Below, piece by piece: positions 8,497-17,200 of a DNA stretch of 35,034 bases. Positions within the stretch are counted from its first letter, which is position 1, and every line of letters starts with the position of its first letter. Source of the stretch: JBJEFI01 sp051873875 (GTDB taxonomy: Bacteria; Bacillota; Bacilli; Bacillales; Bacillaceae_G); the NCBI GenBank assembly GCA_051873875.1, contig JBJEFI010000113.1, forward strand, positions 1-35,034, written 5' to 3'. The notes under the pieces were generated by a model that saw only the letters and a program-made list of their open reading frames with translations, made no database searches and was not told the DNA's origin. Position numbers and translations under genes: made by a program.

Positions 8497-9491
8497 ACTA
8501 CCTCACTCTCCTTAACAGCAGTTTCCCCTTTCTTTTTCCTGTATAATCTACGATGATGCCAAGCAAGGATAGAACCAACAATTCCTTTTGGGAAAAACAT
8601 GACAACGATAATATACGTAATACCGAAAAAGATAATCCACCTTTCAAAAATCGGATGCAATGGCGCTAAGCTTGTTAAAAACTCATGGGCAAACTGAATA
8701 ATTCCCGCTCCAACAACTGCACCAATTAATGTTCCCACGCCTCCAATAATCGTAATAAGTAAAGCATCTAATGTCATATCTGTTGCAAAAAAAGAAGTGT
8801 TCACAAATCGTAATGTCATCCCGTACAAGGAACCAGCCATGCTAGCAATCATTCCCGACACGACACTAACAATAACTTTATAATGTAGAACTTGATAACC
8901 TAATGCTTCCACTCGTTCTTCGTTTTCTCGGATACCTTTCAAAATACTTCCAATCGGTGATTGGGTAAAAAAGCGTAATAAAAAATACATGACAACCATA
9001 AAGGCAAGGGCAATGAAATAAAAGTTGATGCGATCTCGAAATAATTCTGGTGGTAAAAAAGTAAAACCATCATTTCCAGCTGTTAAACTACGCCATTTTT
9101 CCGCAATAACTAGAAATAGGCCAGCCAACGCAAGCGTAAACATAGCATAAAAATGACTTTTTAATCGTAGTGTTAAAATACCAACAAAAAAGCTAACAAT
9201 CCCAGCAATGATTGCACCTACTATAATGGATAATACAACCGTTCCAACCGTTTGTTCCATTCTTTTCAAAATAATCCCTGTTGTGTATGCTCCGATACCA
9301 AAAAACATGGCATGACCAAAGGAAATAATACCTGTAAAGCCCAGTAATAAATCATAACTCATTGCAAAAACAGCTAGTAAATACACTTGTGTACATAAAA
9401 TTAATACGTTTCTTGAATCTGTTATAAACGGAACGAAACATAGTAAGATAGTTAGTACGATAAATACCCACGTTGTTTTTGATACGTTCAT
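8493..9491 (-). CDS. Liv-type ABC transporter permease (LivM-like)
   Basis: A 332-aa membrane protein with about nine to ten hydrophobic segments and the LivM hallmarks YDLLLGFTGIISFGHAMFF near the N-terminus and the cytoplasmic EAA-like loop SPIGSILKGIRENEERVEALGY, which contacts the ATPases (about residues 185-206; key residues G-I-R-E-N-E). The short basic, glutamate-rich tail is hydrophilic. An SD (GGGG) lies 7 nt before the ATG. It starts 4 bp after the livH stop and its own stop overlaps the start of the KAS III-like gene, so transporter and enzymes are translationally linked. The substrate of the family is usually a branched-chain amino acid or amide, but homologues import aromatic and other organic acids. 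Confidence 0.87.
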   Translation of the reverse strand: MNVSKTTWVFIVLTILLCFVPFITDSRNVLILCTQVYLLAVFAMSYDLLLGFTGIISFGHAMFFGIGAYTTGIILKRMEQTVGTVVLSIIVGAIIAGIVSFFVGILTLRLKSHFYAMFTLALAGLFLVIAEKWRSLTAGNDGFTFLPPELFRDRINFYFIALAFMVVMYFLLRFFTQSPIGSILKGIRENEERVEALGYQVLHYKVIVSVVSGMIASMAGSLYGMTLRFVNTSFFATDMTLDALLITIIGGVGTLIGAVVGAGIIQFAHEFLTSLAPLHPIFERWIIFFGITYIIVVMFFPKGIVGSILAWHHRRLYRKKKGETAVKESEVV

Positions 9492-9495
9492 TCCC

Positions 9496-10356
9496 TCACC
9501 CCTTTAATTGAAATAAGCCTTTTGGTCTAAATACTAAAACAAGAATCATTAATATCATATTGACCGCTAATGATAGCTGTGGAACAAAATAAGCCATATA
9601 AGAACCTGCTAATCCAACTAAAATAGCTGCCAACATGGAGCCACTTACACTTCCCATTCCACCAATAACAACAACGATAAACCCTAAAATACCAAATTCT
9701 AATCCCATTTCGGCGTAGACAACACCTGAATAAGAAGCAAATAACGCTCCAGAAAATGCCGCTAATCCACACCCAATCATAAATACATATAGAAAAACAC
9801 GTTTGATTGGAATTCCCAATGCCTGAGTCATTTCTTTATCTAATACCCCTGCTCGAATCATCAACCCTAATCTCGTTTTATTTAGCAATACATATAATGC
9901 TGCGTAAATGAGTAAACCAACTACGATAATAAAGACACGATACTTAATAACAATAATATCGCCAACGTCCCAGCTTCCTTGTAGCCATTCTGGTGTTTTT
10001 GCTGTCAATTGATTTGGTCCCCATACAACCTTTAGCAGTTCACTAAGAACAAGCATTAAACCTAATGTAATTAAAATTTGTTGCATATGATTTCCATATA
10101 CAGGTGTAATAATTACTTTTTCAATGATAAAGCCAAGGGCAACTCCTACTACAACGGCAATAACAATAGCTACGATAAAACTATTTGTAATCGAATATCC
10201 CCATATTCCAGCATATGCCCCCCAAGCGAATAACCCACCATGGGCGAAATTCAGGACATCCATTAAACCAAAGATTAACGTTAGTCCGACGGCTAAAAGA
10301 AAGATAAGTAAGCCTGTCGATAAGCCATTAATTGTTAAATTAAAAAACAAATCCAA
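9496..10356 (-). CDS. Liv-type ABC transporter permease (LivH-like)
   Basis: A 286-aa polytopic permease with the LivH signatures LTLIFGLMDVLNFAHGGLF (about residues 20-38) and ALGIPIKRVFLYVFMIGCGLAAFSGAL, given here by key residues A-L-G-I near 180 and G-C-G-L-A-A-F-S-G near 198. The start is placed at the TTG at 10356 because GAGGGGGA sits seven bases upstream; a TTG nine codons earlier has no SD and would overlap livF further. It pairs with the LivM-like permease to form the membrane channel of one importer. Confidence 0.87.
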   Translation of the reverse strand: MDLFFNLTINGLSTGLLIFLLAVGLTLIFGLMDVLNFAHGGLFAWGAYAGIWGYSITNSFIVAIVIAVVVGVALGFIIEKVIITPVYGNHMQQILITLGLMLVLSELLKVVWGPNQLTAKTPEWLQGSWDVGDIIVIKYRVFIIVVGLLIYAALYVLLNKTRLGLMIRAGVLDKEMTQALGIPIKRVFLYVFMIGCGLAAFSGALFASYSGVVYAEMGLEFGILGFIVVVIGGMGSVSGSMLAAILVGLAGSYMAYFVPQLSLAVNMILMILVLVFRPKGLFQLKG

Positions 10357-10375
10357 CGTTGCTTCCCCCTCTCTT

Positions 10376-11077
10376 TTACGCAATTCCTAAATAACGTTTT
10401 CGTAAGTCTTTGTTTTCCGTCAACTCATTCATTCTGCCATTGTGAACTGTCTTTCCATCATCAAGAATATAAAAACAATCCCCAAGCTGACTTGCCATAT
10501 AAAAATTTTGTTCTACTAAAATTATTGTTCGTTTTTCCTTAATAGAGTGTAAGGAGTCAATTACCTTTTGAATCATAATTGGCGCAAGCCCTTTACTTGG
10601 TTCGTCAATTAATAACAAATCTGTTTCTTGAATATAGGCTCTGGCAATAGCTAACATTTGCTTTTGTCCACCACTTAAATAACCACCTTGTTTTTTCCAA
10701 TACGTTTTTAAATCCGGAAACAATTGCAAAATCCATTCCAATCGTTCTTCTGTTTGCACTGTTTTTTTCTTAATTGCTACTTTCATATTTTCTTCCACTG
10801 TTAAACTACCAAATATCCCCTGATTTTCTGGAACATACCCTATTCCTTTTTCACAAATACGGTGAGGGGGTAATTGTTTAATCTCCTCCCCTTTAAACTG
10901 TATGCTCCCTTGTTTTGCAGGAAGTAAGCCCATAATACTTTTTAATGTAGTTGTCTTTCCTGCCCCATTTCTTCCTAATAATACGGTAATTTCTCCTGCT
11001 TTTGCTTGAAAAGTGACATCGTGTAAAATATGATATTGTCCAATATCCGTTTGTAAATTTTGAACATTAAGAAGCAA
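10376..11077 (-). CDS. Liv-type ABC transporter ATP-binding protein (LivF-like)
   Basis: A 233-aa ABC ATPase: Walker A GRNGAGKTT (35-43), Q-loop in YVPENQGIF, signature LSGGQKQ, Walker B LLLIDEP and the switch His-position region ILVEQN, where Glu-Gln-Asn replaces the usual His, as is normal in LivF. The start is TTG with GGAGGGGG about five bases upstream, and it overlaps the 3' end of the LivG-like gene by 11 bp. The length and the absence of the extra LivG insertion identify it as the F subunit. With LivG it powers import. Confidence 0.88.
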   Translation of the reverse strand: MLLNVQNLQTDIGQYHILHDVTFQAKAGEITVLLGRNGAGKTTTLKSIMGLLPAKQGSIQFKGEEIKQLPPHRICEKGIGYVPENQGIFGSLTVEENMKVAIKKKTVQTEERLEWILQLFPDLKTYWKKQGGYLSGGQKQMLAIARAYIQETDLLLIDEPSKGLAPIMIQKVIDSLHSIKEKRTIILVEQNFYMASQLGDCFYILDDGKTVHNGRMNELTENKDLRKRYLGIA

Positions 11078-11828
11078 AGGAACCCCCTCCTAAATACGCG
11101 GTTTGAACGATTTCATCAGCCATAATTTCTGTTGGTGTACCATCTGCAATCATCGCTCCGTTTACGAGTACAATCATACGATCTGATAAATCAAGTACCA
11201 TATCCATTTTGTGCTCAATTAATAAAATCGTTTTGTTTTTATCTTTTTTTATCTCCTTAATGACGTCAATCATCATCGGTACTTCTTCAATTGCCATTCC
11301 AGCTGTCGGTTCATCAAGAAGGAGAATATTCGTCTCTAACGCTAGCAACATCCCTATTTCTAATTTTCTTTTTTCTCCATGAGAAAGCTGACTTACAATC
11401 ATTTCTCTTTTATTTTCTAATAACACTTGCGCTAAAATCTTATTTGTTTTTTCGTTTATATTTTTTAACTGATTAGTTCGTTTCCAAAATGTATAATACA
11501 CCTTCTGTTGAGATTGAACTGCCAAACGAATATTTTCAAAGACAGTTAGATTTAAAAAGACATTAGTCATTTGAAAGGAGCGTCCAATCCCTAACCTTGC
11601 TCGTTTCGTTGGTGAATAAGAAGTAATTTTATTTCCATTTAAATAAACGTCCCCATTTGTTGGCGTAAGTTGCCCACTAATTAAATTGAAAAAAGTTGTC
11701 TTTCCTGCTCCGTTTGGCCCAATAATAGACGTCAATTCTCCATTTCTTAGTTGAAAGGAAACATGGTCAACAGCTAATTGCTTTCCAAAAGAAACACATA
11801 AATCAACGGTTTCAAGTACAACGGTCAT
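11067..11828 (-). CDS. Liv-type ABC transporter ATP-binding protein (LivG-like)
   Basis: A 253-aa ABC ATPase: Walker A GPNGAGKTT, the LivG-type GIGRSFQ motif (Q-loop), signature LSHGEKRKLEIG in place of LSGGQ, Walker B LLLDEPTAGM and the switch His in LIEHKMD. The ATG at 11828 is preferred over one two codons upstream because the SD AAAGGAG is then seven bases away rather than one. It follows the binding-protein gene after a 75-bp spacer that holds a perfect stem-loop without a U-tract. Confidence 0.88.
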   Translation of the reverse strand: MTVVLETVDLCVSFGKQLAVDHVSFQLRNGELTSIIGPNGAGKTTFFNLISGQLTPTNGDVYLNGNKITSYSPTKRARLGIGRSFQMTNVFLNLTVFENIRLAVQSQQKVYYTFWKRTNQLKNINEKTNKILAQVLLENKREMIVSQLSHGEKRKLEIGMLLALETNILLLDEPTAGMAIEEVPMMIDVIKEIKKDKNKTILLIEHKMDMVLDLSDRMIVLVNGAMIADGTPTEIMADEIVQTAYLGGGSFAS

Positions 11829-11867
11829 TTTCATTCTCCTTTCTTGTACTGAAGATACAAAGGTAGC

Positions 11868-11892
11868 CCTATTAAGTCACTAACTTAATAGG
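11868..11892 (-). promoter_or_regulatory. Intercistronic stem-loop between binding-protein and livG-like genes
   Basis: A perfect 10-bp inverted repeat (CCTATTAAGT and its complement) around a 5-nt loop lies just after the binding-protein stop. No U-run follows on the minus strand, so it is unlikely to be a full terminator. In other binding-protein-dependent transporters such structures protect the upstream mRNA and keep the binding protein in excess over the membrane parts; that role is inferred here. Confidence 0.6.
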
Positions 11893-11903
11893 TGCACCTT
11901 CAC

Positions 11904-13097
11904 TTATTTGTTTATAATTGGTGGTTCTGTTTCAGCCGGTGTTAATTCTCGTTGGAGAACAGGAACAGGATAATCAATTCCATCGACCTTTTGTAATTTA
12001 ATCGCATACATCGTTTGCAACGCTTGATGGTCTTCTTTTCGGAATGTCATTTTACCTTTTGGGGTTTCAAAGCTCATTCCTTCCATTGTGCTAATTAATT
12101 TATCTGTATTTGTACTACCCTCTGTTTTCTTTAGTGCCTCTACAATGGCAATTGCTGCACTCATTCCACCTGGCGTAAATAAATCTGGCAATTCGCCATT
12201 AAAACGTTTTTTATGCTCCTCAACAAGCCACTTGTTAACATCATTTGTCGGCAATGAATTATAGTACACACTAAACCCTTCCATTCCAATTAAGCTACTC
12301 ATTGTTTTTAAAACAGGAATATCAGGTGCACCTGTTGAAATTTTGATTCCTTTTTCAGCCAATTTCATATCGTAAATTTGGTTCCATGGTGAATTTGCTC
12401 CAGCCCAAACAACAAATAAATAATCTGGCTTTGCATCAATGATTTTTTGTAAGTTAGCCGTAAAATCTGTTGCCTTTGGATCCGCAAATTCTTGATGGAT
12501 AATGTTTGCTCCTAGTTTTTCTGCTGCTTGTTTAAACGCCTTCACTCCATCTTGCCCAAAGGAATAATCAGGTGCCAACGTGGCAATCTTTACCCCTGGT
12601 TTGGCAATTGCTGCCGCCCCTGCTATGGCATCTTGAGAAGAGTTACGAGCTGTACGGAAAATGTATTTATTCCACTCTGAACCAGTAATACTATCGGCCA
12701 CGGCTGGTTCAACGACCATAATTTTTTCATACTCTTCTGCCAATGGTAACAACGCCAATGTATCTGCTGAACTTGATGAACCAACTAGAAAATCTACTTT
12801 CTCATCTTCTAATAGCTTCGTTGCTTTTTGAACCGCAATTTCTGGCTTTGTTTGTGTATCTTCAACAACAATTTCAATTTTTCTTCCGTTTACTTCTCGT
12901 TTGCCTTCTGTTGCATAATCAAGTCCAATTTCAAACCCGTTTTTTGTTTGCTTTCCATAAGACTCTAATGGTCCAGACATAGAAGCTAACAATCCAATTT
13001 TAATCGGTCCATTCTCTTCTTTTTTCGATGTTGAATCTGACGAACACGCTGTTAACAAAATAGCTAAACTAGCAACAACACATACTAATTTCTTCAT
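11904..13097 (-). CDS. Liv-type substrate-binding lipoprotein (Peripla_BP_6 type)
   Basis: A 397-aa lipoprotein. A signal peptide (MKKLVCVVASLAILLTAC) ends in the lipobox LTAC, with Cys18 to be lipidated, then a Ser/Lys/Glu-rich linker and a type-I periplasmic binding fold starting IKIGLLASMSGPLESYGKQ (about residues 32-50). Mid-protein motifs such as VGSSSSADTLA line the ligand cleft in this family. It catches the substrate outside the membrane and passes it to the LivHM-like channel. It is the first gene of the eight-gene transport/acyl operon, with a strong SD (GGGAGGAAAG). Ligand identity is unknown; a branched amino acid, amide or carboxylic acid are all possible. Confidence 0.87.
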   Translation of the reverse strand: MKKLVCVVASLAILLTACSSDSTSKKEENGPIKIGLLASMSGPLESYGKQTKNGFEIGLDYATEGKREVNGRKIEIVVEDTQTKPEIAVQKATKLLEDEKVDFLVGSSSSADTLALLPLAEEYEKIMVVEPAVADSITGSEWNKYIFRTARNSSQDAIAGAAAIAKPGVKIATLAPDYSFGQDGVKAFKQAAEKLGANIIHQEFADPKATDFTANLQKIIDAKPDYLFVVWAGANSPWNQIYDMKLAEKGIKISTGAPDIPVLKTMSSLIGMEGFSVYYNSLPTNDVNKWLVEEHKKRFNGELPDLFTPGGMSAAIAIVEALKKTEGSTNTDKLISTMEGMSFETPKGKMTFRKEDHQALQTMYAIKLQKVDGIDYPVPVLQRELTPAETEPPIINK

Positions 13098-13104
13098 TTT
13101 CTTT

Positions 13105-13262
13105 CCTCCCTATAAATAATGCCTCAATCTGGTTTTATCCTGTCCAAACGGACACTAAACTTCTTTTTAAACTCCAATAGAACTAAGTGTCAGTAAGGAC
13201 CCGATTGGTTTAACGACCCACCCGTAAGGATGAAAGATTCCCACTGGTGGAAGTTTTACCTT
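13105..13262 (-). ncRNA. Hairpin-rich 5' leader or relic RNA element upstream of the binding-protein gene
   Basis: This stretch is visibly richer in G and C than the flanking intergenic DNA and holds several short stems. On the minus strand: TGTCC-GTTT-GGACA close to the gene, a distal TGACACT/AGTGTC pairing, a TTCC..GGAA hairpin around CACCAGTG, and two CCTTAC-containing segments. No riboswitch class that I know (T-box, SAM, purine, lysine and others) matches. On the plus strand the last part (CACTGGTGG stem followed by AAGTTTTACC) resembles the right end of IS200/IS605-type elements, where TnpB guide RNAs lie. Leader RNA or element relic are both open. Confidence 0.4.
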
Positions 13263-13297
13263 ATTTTAAAAAATGTCAGTTACAAATGAGTTACAAA
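13263..13297 (-). promoter_or_regulatory. Predicted SARP-type promoter of the binding-protein operon (11-bp direct repeats plus -10)
   Basis: On the minus strand TTTGTAACTCA is followed immediately by TTTGTAACTGA (10 of 11 identical), then nine bases after the shared TTTGTAACT core comes a -10-like TAAAAT; no good -35 is present. Direct repeats at 11-bp period ending about 8 bp from the -10 are the known binding layout of SARP/BTAD activators, and a BTAD regulator is encoded about 1 kb upstream. The distal repeat overlaps the terminator of the preceding hydrolase gene. Confidence 0.5.
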
Positions 13298-13329
13298 AAA
13301 AGAGCCTGCATCTTAATGCAAACTCTTTT
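13295..13329 (-). terminator. Intrinsic terminator of the upstream hydrolase gene
   Basis: On the minus strand an AAAAGAG..TGCA / TGCA..CTCTTTTTT hairpin with two mismatched pairs in the stem, running into a U-run. The stop codon of the hydrolase lies in the loop, so transcription ends right at the gene end and the following operon needs its own promoter. Confidence 0.75.
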
Positions 13330-14116
13330 CATGGTGTTCTAATTCGTCTATAAATTGTTGACAAGCTAATTTAATTTGTTCTCTTTCCTCTTCCACATAA
13401 TAAAAATGACCTGACTTTGGTAATGTGATGATTTTATAGGTACAGTTCAACTTACTTTCAAATAGCCTTACACTCTTTTTTCTCACAAATTCATCTTGTT
13501 GCGAATGAATAATAAGAGTAGGAACTTTTAGATGATGTACATTTTTTCTCACCATTCGAACTAATTTAAATAAGTCAAGATAACGAGGAATATAGGAAAG
13601 GTATCCTAACAATGGTGGTGCTTCAATACTATATGACTCGTACAAGGATTTTGTATAGACATCCTCTTCTTTAATTCTATTAAAAACTACTTTTAACGCA
13701 CACATAAAACCTCTAAAGGTTAGTCTTATTTTAAGCGGAGTTGCAATTGCGATAACTCCTACAATTTGTTTATCATTCTCTAAACAGGCATTCAACGCAA
13801 GCAATGATCCCATTGAATGACCAACTAAAATTATTTGTTTATACCGTTCTCTTAACCTATTTATTTGCTCGTCCACATAGTTTATCCATTGAGAAAGGTT
13901 ACTTTTTACAAATTCTTTAGCAGTTGCACCATGTCCCGGCAAAAGAATAGAATAAACAGCTATCTCTCTTTGTAGTACAATATCTATTAAATATTGAAAC
14001 TGATTTGGTCCTTCTAAAAAACCATGTATAAATAAAATTGCTGTACGACTATTAGAACGTTCATATAAAAAAGGTTTTTGTGCTTCTTTTTTTACTATAT
14101 TGATAGATTTCTTCAT
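13313..14116 (-). CDS. Alpha/beta hydrolase, lysophospholipase/carboxylesterase-like (S33/Hydrolase_4 type)
   Basis: A 267-aa alpha/beta hydrolase without a signal peptide: HGFLEGP oxyanion strand (31-37), LLPGHG, nucleophile elbow GHSMG with Ser101, acid in HSQQDEFV and His in KSGHFYY near the C-terminus. This layout is typical of monoglyceride lipase or carboxylesterase EstB-like enzymes. The SD is AGGGGAT before ATG. It has its own terminator and sits between the STAND/BTAD regulator and the transport operon, reading the same way, so it may belong to the same regulon. The substrate cannot be told; a role in freeing an acid from an ester before or after transport would fit. Confidence 0.8.
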   Translation of the reverse strand: MKKSINIVKKEAQKPFLYERSNSRTAILFIHGFLEGPNQFQYLIDIVLQREIAVYSILLPGHGATAKEFVKSNLSQWINYVDEQINRLRERYKQIILVGHSMGSLLALNACLENDKQIVGVIAIATPLKIRLTFRGFMCALKVVFNRIKEEDVYTKSLYESYSIEAPPLLGYLSYIPRYLDLFKLVRMVRKNVHHLKVPTLIIHSQQDEFVRKKSVRLFESKLNCTYKIITLPKSGHFYYVEEEREQIKLACQQFIDELEHHEKSLH

Positions 14117-14205
14117 TTATATCCCCTACATTTACAATTGTTATCTCTATAATATAGTCTTTTATCATCATTCTTTTTTTAGTTTGGTGAAGACATTGTG
14201 AACAA

Positions 14206-14240
14206 CCAAAAGGGCCTCCTCATCTCTCAATGGCCCTCCT
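14206..14240 (-). terminator. Probable terminator of the STAND/BTAD regulator gene
   Basis: AGGGCC (14211-14216) pairs with GGCCCT (14232-14237) just beyond the regulator stop codon; on the minus strand TTTTGGTT follows. The stem is short and the U-tract imperfect, so some read-through into the hydrolase gene is likely. Confidence 0.55.
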
Positions 14241-14243
14241 ATC

Positions 14244-17200
14244 TTATTCATACATCTCCATCACATCTTCATTTAAAATCAACCGATACATTTGCATTGT
14301 CGCTTCCATCGGTTCAATTCCTACATTTTCTTCTAATACTTGTTTACATAAACGGAACCACTTAATTGCTTGAGGTCGATTTCCTTTCATATAAAAAGCG
14401 TACATTAGCAATCGATACGCTTCCTCCCACGTTGCATCTTTGGTAACAATCTCTTCACATAGTAAGATTGCCATATCTAGTTTCTTTAATTGAATATAGT
14501 TTTGTGCTAATCGTTCACATCCACTTAAATAGATAGTTAATAGTTCCCTACGCTTTTCTTTTGCCCAGTCCTCATACATTTTTTCAACTAAAAAATCACC
14601 TTTGTATAAAGCTTTACCTCTTTCTAAATAAAATAACGCTTGCTCGTTCTCTTTCTCTCCTAAGCCAAGAAGCATAAGGTGTTGAAATTGTTCATAATCA
14701 ACAACAGTTGTTCCATGAGGATTAAATACATAATTCGTTCCATTTCGTTGGATAAAATAAGTTGCTTCCCTTGGCTTTCTTTTCGGCTCCAATACTTTAT
14801 TTAATGTATTTAATGTTACTTTAAATTGTTGTTCTCCTGCTTCCTTATCACATTCCGGCCACAGTAGTAAAATTATTTCTTCTTTCGCTATATGCCGATG
14901 ACGATTTAATAAGAACAAGCAAAATAAATCCTTTGCCTTTTCTCTTTTCCAATCCGCTTCCTCTACTTTTTCTTCCCCAAGCCAGACCGTTAATGCCCCT
15001 AGCATTTGGACACGAATGGAATAGCCTGGATGTAAAGTAGATACATGTAACATGCTCGTTCGCTTCATACTTTCTAATAAATGATAAATATATGTTTGAT
15101 GAATATTTCGTTGATAAGCAGCAATAAACAACTGCCACATTTTCTCATGGTCATCAATACCAAATAGCGTTCGTTCTTTTAAGAAAAACACAAATCCATA
15201 CGTCTGAATAGCTTGAATACAAATAAAAATCTCTTGTTCAAATACATCCTGTTTTCCACTATGAAACCCACAATAACTTTTCCAAAAGGAAGCAATCATT
15301 TTAAAATAATTGTCGCCATTAATACAAAAATAGCGGTATGCTTGTTCAAGATAGGAAAATGCTTCTTCATATTTCTTACCATGTGTATACGTTATTCCGA
15401 TGGCTAATTGAATTAAGCCTGATAACCACATATCCTTTGCTTTTTCTGCTTCGATATAGGCTAGTGTGCCAAATTCAAAAGCTTTGTCATATTTCCCTTC
15501 TTTTCCATATAACAGACACAATCCCATATACGGTTCTGCTTTTCCACGACTCACATCTATTTTCTCCATCATTAACAATGCTGTTTCATAGCATTTTCGC
15601 GCTAAATCATTGTCATAGTCTACAATAATTTGTACAGCATGTCCCATTCGAATCCAACCACATGCCTCCACAAAAGGCGCTTGCATTTCTACTCCTTGTT
15701 GAATCGCTTTTTGCGCATAGCGCTTTGCTTCATTTGCATTTCCACTAAATACTTCAATTAATGACAATAGTAAATCTGTTTCCCGATACGTTTCTTGAAT
15801 ATATACTCGCTGGGTCATCTTTTTTTGTCTTTTTTCTAGTTGTTCCTTTGCTTTTTGAAGCTCACCTCTCCTTAAATAATAACGTGCTTTTACATTTTTA
15901 TCTTCTAGGGAAATGCCATAGCGTTTTGCTAAAGAAAACCATTTATCTGCTTTCTTTCCTTCTCCTAAATTAATATAGTTTTCAATCATTAATTCTATTA
16001 ATTTTTTCGTATTGTCATTAATAGCTGTTGTATTTGTTAACTGAAGGACCTTCTTTAAATATCGTTCTGCTAACATCGGTTGAATGGTATCAATATATAT
16101 TTTCACTTTCCCTTCAATTCCTTGTTCAACTAATGATACTTCCTTTTTCTCTTCGCCAATACGACATGCTTGTTCATAGCTTTTGTTTGCTTCCTCATAC
16201 AAACATAAATAACGTTCTAAATGACCTTGAATGAGCCACAACGTAGGATATTCTATTCGAATTTGCCAAGATAAATCTTTCATAGCATCATATAAATTTT
16301 GACAGTTTTCAAATTTTAGCAATGCATCATAATACGTACTTACTACTCTCGCAATTTCTCGTTCATCCTCTAATTTATTTGCAAAACGAAGAGCTATGTT
16401 ATATTGCCCTCTTCTCTCAAACATCATCAAATAGTTTCCAAGCAATGCTTTATACATGTCTTTCTCTTTTTGACATTCATTTTGAAGAAACGATTGAAAC
16501 AAAGCATGATATTGATAACGCTCATCTTCTAATTTATATAAAAAAAGATGATTATTTATTAAATAATCAATAATCCTTCCAATATCATTTCCTAACTTCG
16601 CTTCTTCACAGCTTTCAATTGTAATCTCCTCTAATAAAGATGATTGCAATAAAAAAGTTCGAATTTCTTGTGGTTGCTTTTCGTACACTTCATTTGTCAA
16701 ATAGGTAAATAAATTCGTTTTATCTGTAAAAATGGATAGTAATTCCAAAGAATCATGATAAGAAAGATGATGACCAATTAACTGTAATGCAATAACCCAC
16801 CCTCGTGTTTTTTGAAAAAGTAACTCTGCTTCTTGCTCCAATAATCGCCGTTGAAATTCATCTTCAAAATAAATCGTAATATCTTCTTTCGAAAAAGTAA
16901 AATCTACTTCCGTCAATTCAAGTAATTCTCTTCTAATTTGCTGAACAGAAATTTGCTTCCAATTAGGGATTCTCCTTGAAATAAATACAAAATGAATATG
17001 ATTATTTAAATGTTCTAATACAAGATCCATCCATTGATTAATTTCTTCTATATCTAAAATTTCTTGTAAATCATCTACAACTAGTACTAATTCTTTATTT
17101 AAAGATGCTAGATCATTCAAAAAGAAGGTGGCTAACAATTTTACATCTTCCTCTTTTTGTTCATAATAGACATCCTGATAGAAAGCTAGATACTCTAATG

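Noticed and set aside
13105..13262. T-box or amino-acid riboswitch before the Liv-type operon
   Set aside because: The conserved T-box GGGUGGNACCGCG motif is absent (only GGGTGGG with a different continuation), there is no antiterminator/terminator pair, and no other riboswitch core was recognised.
15338..15628. 96-codon plus-strand frame opposite the STAND regulator
   Set aside because: Lies wholly inside a clear gene on the other strand, with no SD or domain.
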